DNA of 39,788 nt from an uncultured Oxalobacteraceae bacterium (GTDB taxonomy: Bacteria > Pseudomonadota > Gammaproteobacteria > Burkholderiales > Burkholderiaceae_D): positions 1 through 39,788 of the forward strand of contig CAIWPG010000248.1 in NCBI GenBank assembly GCA_903914535.1, given 5' to 3'. The notes under the pieces are model-generated. The model saw only the letters and a program-made list of their open reading frames with translations, was not told the DNA's origin and searched no databases. Each line of letters opens with the position of its first letter. Positions within the stretch are counted from its first letter, which is position 1. Below, one piece after another: positions 35,785 through 39,788 of the stretch. The translations under genes were made by a program, and so were the position numbers.

Positions 35785-37074
35785 CTACAATTTTCTGCGT
35801 GCCTCATTCTTAACAGACGCGTCCAGCATCTTTGCAGCCTGTTGCGGGCTAACATTCCCAAAAAGCACATTTTGTAACAATGGGTGCAACATTTCAATTG
35901 TGGACGCAGGCAAAAATGCATAATACGGACTGCCTGTCACGGGAGCGTGACTGATTACATTCACATAATCAATAACCTGCTGATCACCAACTTCCTGTCC
36001 TTGCATCTTTTTCAAAGGAGAAATATTTTGTCGCTTATTTTGCTGAATCTGAAAACCTTTCCCGTATAAATAATCGAAAAACAAAAAAGCAGCTTTTTTA
36101 TTTGGCGTTTCACATACAGCAAAACCGGTTTCGCTGCCAATTACAGGAACCACTTTTTCTCCGGCGGCATTCCAGGGAGGAGTAAAAATACCAGTCTTAA
36201 ACCCCTTACCCTTCATCAGCAGACCGGATGCCCAGGTACCATGAAATGACATTGCAGTTTTACCATCAACAAACAAACGAATACCGTCATCGTAACCGGT
36301 ATGCATGTATTTTTTTTGTACATACCCACGATCCGCTATCAGCTTAATTTTGAAGAAAATATCCGCTACTGCGGATGTATTTAAATCCAGACTACCGTCG
36401 TTCAACTTTAACTGCCAATTGGCATCATTTGCAACAACATTATTAGCAAAACCCGTACTAAACGGACCATTCCCCAATACATTGGGAAAGCCGCCATTCC
36501 ACATAATCGGCGTAAATCCTGCTTTCTTCAGCTGCTCACAAATCAATAAGAATTCATCAAAATTTTCTGGCAACCGGGTAATGCCGGCGCGCCTGAACAT
36601 ATCCTTATTATAATAAATCAGTGGCGCAGCAACGCCACCGGCAAGTCCGAAATGCTTATTACCAGGGCTAGTCCAATCTGCTTTAAGGCTATCGAGCATA
36701 TTGCTCCAGGCCGCACTGTGACTAACATCGGCCAACACCCCCTGATCGGCCAGCGCAGCAGCATATGTGTTTGGATTAATAGAAATAATATCTGGTAATT
36801 TATCAGATGCAATTCTTGGTTTAATATTCTCCTCAACCGAGTTGCCTATCATCAATTGAATATCGACGTCAATTTGCGGATGTTCTTTAGTAAATTCATA
36901 TGCAATCTGGCGCATCTCTTCTGACCAGTCCGGAGCCCAAACCAAAGCCGTAATAGTCGTTTTAGCCAACTGCTCTGCCGGTGCTTCGGTACTTTCACTT
37001 TGACTGCAACCAGACATGAAAAATACCAGTCCCAGTATAGAAACAGCCATTTTTTTTAGCGAATCGGATCTCAT
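35785..37074 (-). CDS. Orphan family-1 extracellular solute-binding lipoprotein
   Basis: It has 429 residues from the ATG at 37074; a TTG at 37095 is an alternative but overlaps the palindrome. A signal peptide ends in the lipobox FMSGC (Cys near residue 22). The mature part has the family-1 binding-protein fold signs: TITALVWAPDWSEEMRQIAYEFTKEHPQIDV, PDIISINPNTYAAALADQGVLADVS, and GGVAAPLIYYNKDMFRRAG, typical of sugar-type ABC binding proteins. No permease or ATPase gene lies near. Its partner is instead the diguanylate cyclase 36 bases downstream, so it may act as a ligand sensor rather than a transporter subunit. The ligand is not known. Confidence 0.9.
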   Translation of the reverse strand: MRSDSLKKMAVSILGLVFFMSGCSQSESTEAPAEQLAKTTITALVWAPDWSEEMRQIAYEFTKEHPQIDVDIQLMIGNSVEENIKPRIASDKLPDIISINPNTYAAALADQGVLADVSHSAAWSNMLDSLKADWTSPGNKHFGLAGGVAAPLIYYNKDMFRRAGITRLPENFDEFLLICEQLKKAGFTPIMWNGGFPNVLGNGPFSTGFANNVVANDANWQLKLNDGSLDLNTSAVADIFFKIKLIADRGYVQKKYMHTGYDDGIRLFVDGKTAMSFHGTWASGLLMKGKGFKTGIFTPPWNAAGEKVVPVIGSETGFAVCETPNKKAAFLFFDYLYGKGFQIQQNKRQNISPLKKMQGQEVGDQQVIDYVNVISHAPVTGSPYYAFLPASTIEMLHPLLQNVLFGNVSPQQAAKMLDASVKNEARRKL

Positions 37075-37088
37075 GACAACCCCGTAAC

Positions 37089-37106
37089 AAGACAAAATTT
37101 TGTCTT
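37089..37106. promoter_or_regulatory. 18-base perfect palindrome before the solute-binding protein gene
   Basis: AAGACAAAATTTTGTCTT is a perfect 18-base palindrome, 15-32 bases before the ATG on the minus strand and just after a promoter-like -10 box. That is a classic repressor position. It has no loop, so it is a protein site, not a terminator. Confidence 0.6.
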
Positions 37107-37111
37107 ATCCT

Positions 37112-37140
37112 ATTCTAAATACAACAAAAAAAAACGGAAA
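37112..37140 (-). promoter_or_regulatory. Possible promoter of the solute-binding protein / GGDEF operon
   Basis: Read on the minus strand, TAGAAT (37112-37117) is a good -10 box, with TTTCCG (37135-37140) as a weak -35 box 17 bases upstream. The start of transcription would fall in the 18-base palindrome. Confidence 0.4.
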
Positions 37141-37410
37141 TTCTTTTCCAGATAGAAATCATCTAACTCAATATACAAGCATCCCCAAACTTTATAATCT
37201 CAATTAATAATACACTGACTGACAATGTTATTTACAAGAAATTACTTAATTCGAAGAATGTTTCAGATTAAGATGAAATAATATAATTACATTTTTTATA
37301 CAAAATAACTTTAAAAAATAAAGCACAATACACTAACATTTGATTAGCCTGGCAGAGCAGGAAAATTTGACAATATCACAAAATTATTTGTAACAAAGAT
37401 GGAAAGTTAT
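37141..37410. other. A+T-rich spacer between two minus-strand genes
   Basis: Together with the promoter and palindrome just before it, this is a gap of over 300 bases without a gene. I see no ORF of note, no stable terminator after the upstream GGDEF-EAL gene, and no RNA gene. Several A+T-rich stretches could serve as further promoters. Confidence 0.5.
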
Positions 37411-39788
37411 TCAAGAAAAATCTGCCTCACTTGAAAATAACTCTGCTGTTTTATCTAAAAATTCAGTAAAGTCATCCAATGGAATCGGACGACTAAATAA
37501 ATACCCCTGATAAGCACGACAACCATAACGCTCTAAAAATTGCCTTTGTGCTTCAGTTTCAACGCCTTCTGCAATGACCGACAAATCCAGGCTTTGTCCA
37601 AGAGAAATAATTGTTTTTGCGATAGCGGCATCATCAGGGTCAGTTAACACGTCCCTGACAAAAGACTGATCAATTTTCAATTGATCGAGCGGTAATCGTT
37701 TCAGGTATGACAACGATGAATAACCAGTGCCAAAATCATCCAGTGAAAAACAAACTCCCTGTGCTTTCAGCGTCATCATCGTGGCAATGACACTTTCAAC
37801 ATTATCTAATAATAAACTTTCCGTTAATTCCAGTTTGAGTTTATGTGGATTAGCACCCGTTTTATGAAGCAACTCTTGTATTTGCTGCACAAAATTTGTC
37901 TGCCGGAACTGACGCGAACTTACATTCACCGCCAGAACAAGATGTGCAGTTTCAGTATTCGCACCCCAAATAGCTAATTGCTCACAAGCTGTTTCCAGTA
38001 CCCAATAACCCAGTGGCAAAATTAAACCGGTATCTTCAGCAAGAGGAATAAAGGCGGAAGGAGAAACCAAACCTCGCTCCGGATGTGCCCAACGCAACAA
38101 ACACTCGGCACCAATCACACCGCCTCTGTCGTCCATCTGAGGTTGGTAGTAAAGCAGGAACTGATTGTCTTGTATGCCTTTACGAATATCGGTTTCCATC
38201 GTGGCACGGTCAGTGACGGCATCCTGCATTTCCGGATTAAAAAAACGTAAGGTATTGCGACCCGCCACCTTGGATTGGTACATAGCCAGATCAGTTTGTT
38301 TTAACAGTTCTTCCACCGTAACATGATGGTGTCCAAACAAACTGATACCAACACTGGCGGTAGAATGATGTTGCTGGCTCCCGAGAATGTAGGTGTGATT
38401 CAGATCGGCGAGAATTTTTTCAGCGATTCTCTCGGTCTGCAAAAATGCTTCTTGCTCGTCACTACTAAGTTCTTCCAGAACCACGACAAATTCATCGCCG
38501 CCATGACGTGCCACCATATCAATATCACGAACACAGTCAGACAAAATTTGCGCGGTTTGCTGTAATAAAAAATCACCTTTATCGTGGCCGAGAGTATCGT
38601 TGAGCGTCTTAAAATTATCGAGGTCAATAAATAACACTGCTCCTGAACGCTGATTGCTCACAGCAGACAATAATGCTTTTTGTAAATGATCATGCAAAAA
38701 ACGACGATTCGGGAGTCCGGTCAAAAAATCATACTGTGCCAGGTAGCGAATTTCATCTTCCGACACTTTTTGATGCGTAATGTCCGTTACCGTACCAAGA
38801 TAACCTGTCACGACGCCGGCATCATTACTCATGGCAACCGACTGACCGTAGACCCAGGCCAGTTTTCCATTCTGGTGCTGAAAACGAAACTCAAGACTGA
38901 ACGGGCGTGATTCCACTATGGCGCTCTGCCATGCTAAACGGACTTTTTCTCTATCCTCACTATAGATACCCTGCATCCAGCCATCGCCCCTGGCTTGCAC
39001 AAAAGACTGACCGGAAATTTCACACCAACTCAAATTAACGAAAATGCAATTTTGATTAATATCAATACGAAAAATACCGACCGGATTAATTTTTGCCAGG
39101 GTATGAAAAAAATTTTCACTGATACGTAACTGTTCAGTACGTTGCCGGACTAATCGCCGCAACATCACCCCCCATAACATAAGAAAACAGGCAAACAGAA
39201 TCGCCGCCAGTATGCTGTAACCAAGATAGCGGTAGTAGGGCGATCGCTCCATCGGCGTACCCATCCATTTATCGTGTAAAACTTTATTTTCCTGAGGGCT
39301 GATATCGGTAAAACCACGCTCTAGTAAAGCAAAAGTTTTAACATCACCCTTATGTACGCCGCGCCGGAACTGTCCGGTATATAGCTGAAAGGCTTTATTA
39401 AAACTTCCTTCGGCACCATCACGGGATAAAAGAAAATTAGCGGGCGGTTCAGCAAGGCAAAATACCTTAACTTTTCCAGATTCCGCCGCATGGATCAGTG
39501 CTTCATAATTGGGATAACCCACCAATGTGGTAATACCGGATTGCTGCAATTGCGTCGCACATGCATCACCTTTTTTCACACCGACCAGAAAACCTTGCAG
39601 AGTTTTGATATCGATAATGCCGCCGATACCGGCAAGCGTATAAATAGACACCGGTATATCAACATAGGACAAAGAAAAATCCATTGTTTTAAGACGCTCA
39701 GGTGTGCTAAACATAGTATCTATCACGTCCGCACGACCCGATGCCATGTCCTCCTGCGCTTTAGCCCAGTCCGAGGCCATCAGCTCAA
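37411..39788 (-). CDS. SBP3-PAS-GGDEF-EAL c-di-GMP enzyme, N-terminus cut by the window edge
   Basis: The frame stays open to base 39788 (codons for Glu-Leu precede the first Met), so the start is outside. The visible 790 residues begin inside a bacterial type-3 solute-binding domain (DWAKAQEDMASGRADVIDTMFSTPERLKTMDFS), then a transmembrane helix (YLGYSILAAILFACFLMLWGVML), a PAS domain, GGDEF and EAL. GGDEF is intact with an RDID inhibition site five residues before. The EAL motif reads ECL (GAECLLRW), which keeps the Glu and ExLxR; LELTESL, DDFGTGYSSL and AEGVET are intact, so phosphodiesterase activity is possible. The domain outside the membrane probably binds an amino acid-like ligand. 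Confidence 0.93.
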   Translation of the reverse strand, partial: ELMASDWAKAQEDMASGRADVIDTMFSTPERLKTMDFSLSYVDIPVSIYTLAGIGGIIDIKTLQGFLVGVKKGDACATQLQQSGITTLVGYPNYEALIHAAESGKVKVFCLAEPPANFLLSRDGAEGSFNKAFQLYTGQFRRGVHKGDVKTFALLERGFTDISPQENKVLHDKWMGTPMERSPYYRYLGYSILAAILFACFLMLWGVMLRRLVRQRTEQLRISENFFHTLAKINPVGIFRIDINQNCIFVNLSWCEISGQSFVQARGDGWMQGIYSEDREKVRLAWQSAIVESRPFSLEFRFQHQNGKLAWVYGQSVAMSNDAGVVTGYLGTVTDITHQKVSEDEIRYLAQYDFLTGLPNRRFLHDHLQKALLSAVSNQRSGAVLFIDLDNFKTLNDTLGHDKGDFLLQQTAQILSDCVRDIDMVARHGGDEFVVVLEELSSDEQEAFLQTERIAEKILADLNHTYILGSQQHHSTASVGISLFGHHHVTVEELLKQTDLAMYQSKVAGRNTLRFFNPEMQDAVTDRATMETDIRKGIQDNQFLLYYQPQMDDRGGVIGAECLLRWAHPERGLVSPSAFIPLAEDTGLILPLGYWVLETACEQLAIWGANTETAHLVLAVNVSSRQFRQTNFVQQIQELLHKTGANPHKLKLELTESLLLDNVESVIATMMTLKAQGVCFSLDDFGTGYSSLSYLKRLPLDQLKIDQSFVRDVLTDPDDAAIAKTIISLGQSLDLSVIAEGVETEAQRQFLERYGCRAYQGYLFSRPIPLDDFTEFLDKTAELFSSEADFS

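Noticed and set aside
1-39788. tRNA, rRNA and CRISPR arrays
   Set aside because: I looked for the T-loop consensus GGTTCGAATCC, rRNA-like stretches and regularly spaced repeats and saw none.
37411-39788. Loss of EAL activity because the motif reads ECL
   Set aside because: The catalytic Glu and the ExLxR pattern are kept and the other metal-site motifs are intact, so inactivity cannot be claimed.

Overview
The window looks like a chromosomal segment of a betaproteobacterium, probably of the Burkholderiales or a related order. The main pointer is the housekeeping order hemA-prfA-(dsbB)-prmC ... tex-grxD-ubiX together with minC-minD-minE, a PlpD-type patatin autotransporter and a group-2-like capsule ABC exporter. 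This placement is inferred from gene content and order only. No rRNA, tRNA, CRISPR array or complete insertion sequence was seen.

Layout. (1) 1-5302, minus strand: a surface polysaccharide operon, manC -> kpsE-like -> kpsM -> kpsT -> GT4 glycosyltransferase (cut by the window edge). The last four genes overlap tightly, and the first 3.8 kb is visibly richer in A+T than the rest. (2) 5303-6624, plus strand: an A+T-rich divergent region, a possible 40-residue ORF, and an unrecognised protein with a GNAT-like tail. (3) 6621-9672, minus strand: a three-gene cassette of a membrane-anchored serine hydrolase-like protein, a cytochrome P450 and a one-helix membrane protein. (4) 9870-14957, plus strand: a candidate NtrC site and sigma-54 promoter, then a PAS-GAF-GGDEF-EAL protein and a large soluble double-Cache/CheW protein. 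(5) 15046-16771: map on the minus strand and a free-standing IS630-like helix-turn-helix protein with its own terminator. (6) 17058-19070: minCDE. (7) 19378-21788: an OmpR-type response regulator and a histidine kinase whose CHASE2 sensor region seems to be excised. (8) 22025-33965: hemA, prfA, dsbB, prmC, a patatin/POTRA/barrel protein, a DUF885 protein with an altered active-site motif, tex, grxD and ubiX. (9) 34006-39788, minus strand: an SBP3-PAS-GGDEF-EAL protein (cut by the window edge), an orphan family-1 solute-binding lipoprotein and a Cache-HAMP-GGDEF diguanylate cyclase.

How it works together. Three c-di-GMP enzymes, a CheW-bearing sensor, a capsule exporter and a two-component system lie in one 40-kb stretch, which suggests control of surface or motility behaviour by environmental cues. 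The best candidates for something undescribed are the apparently nitrogen-controlled GGDEF-EAL plus double-Cache/CheW pair (9870-14957), and the orphan solute-binding protein paired with a diguanylate cyclase behind an 18-bp perfect palindrome (34006-37140). The second resembles the NspS/MbaA logic of Vibrio but uses a different binding-protein family. Functions are assigned from motifs read by eye; no database search was possible.
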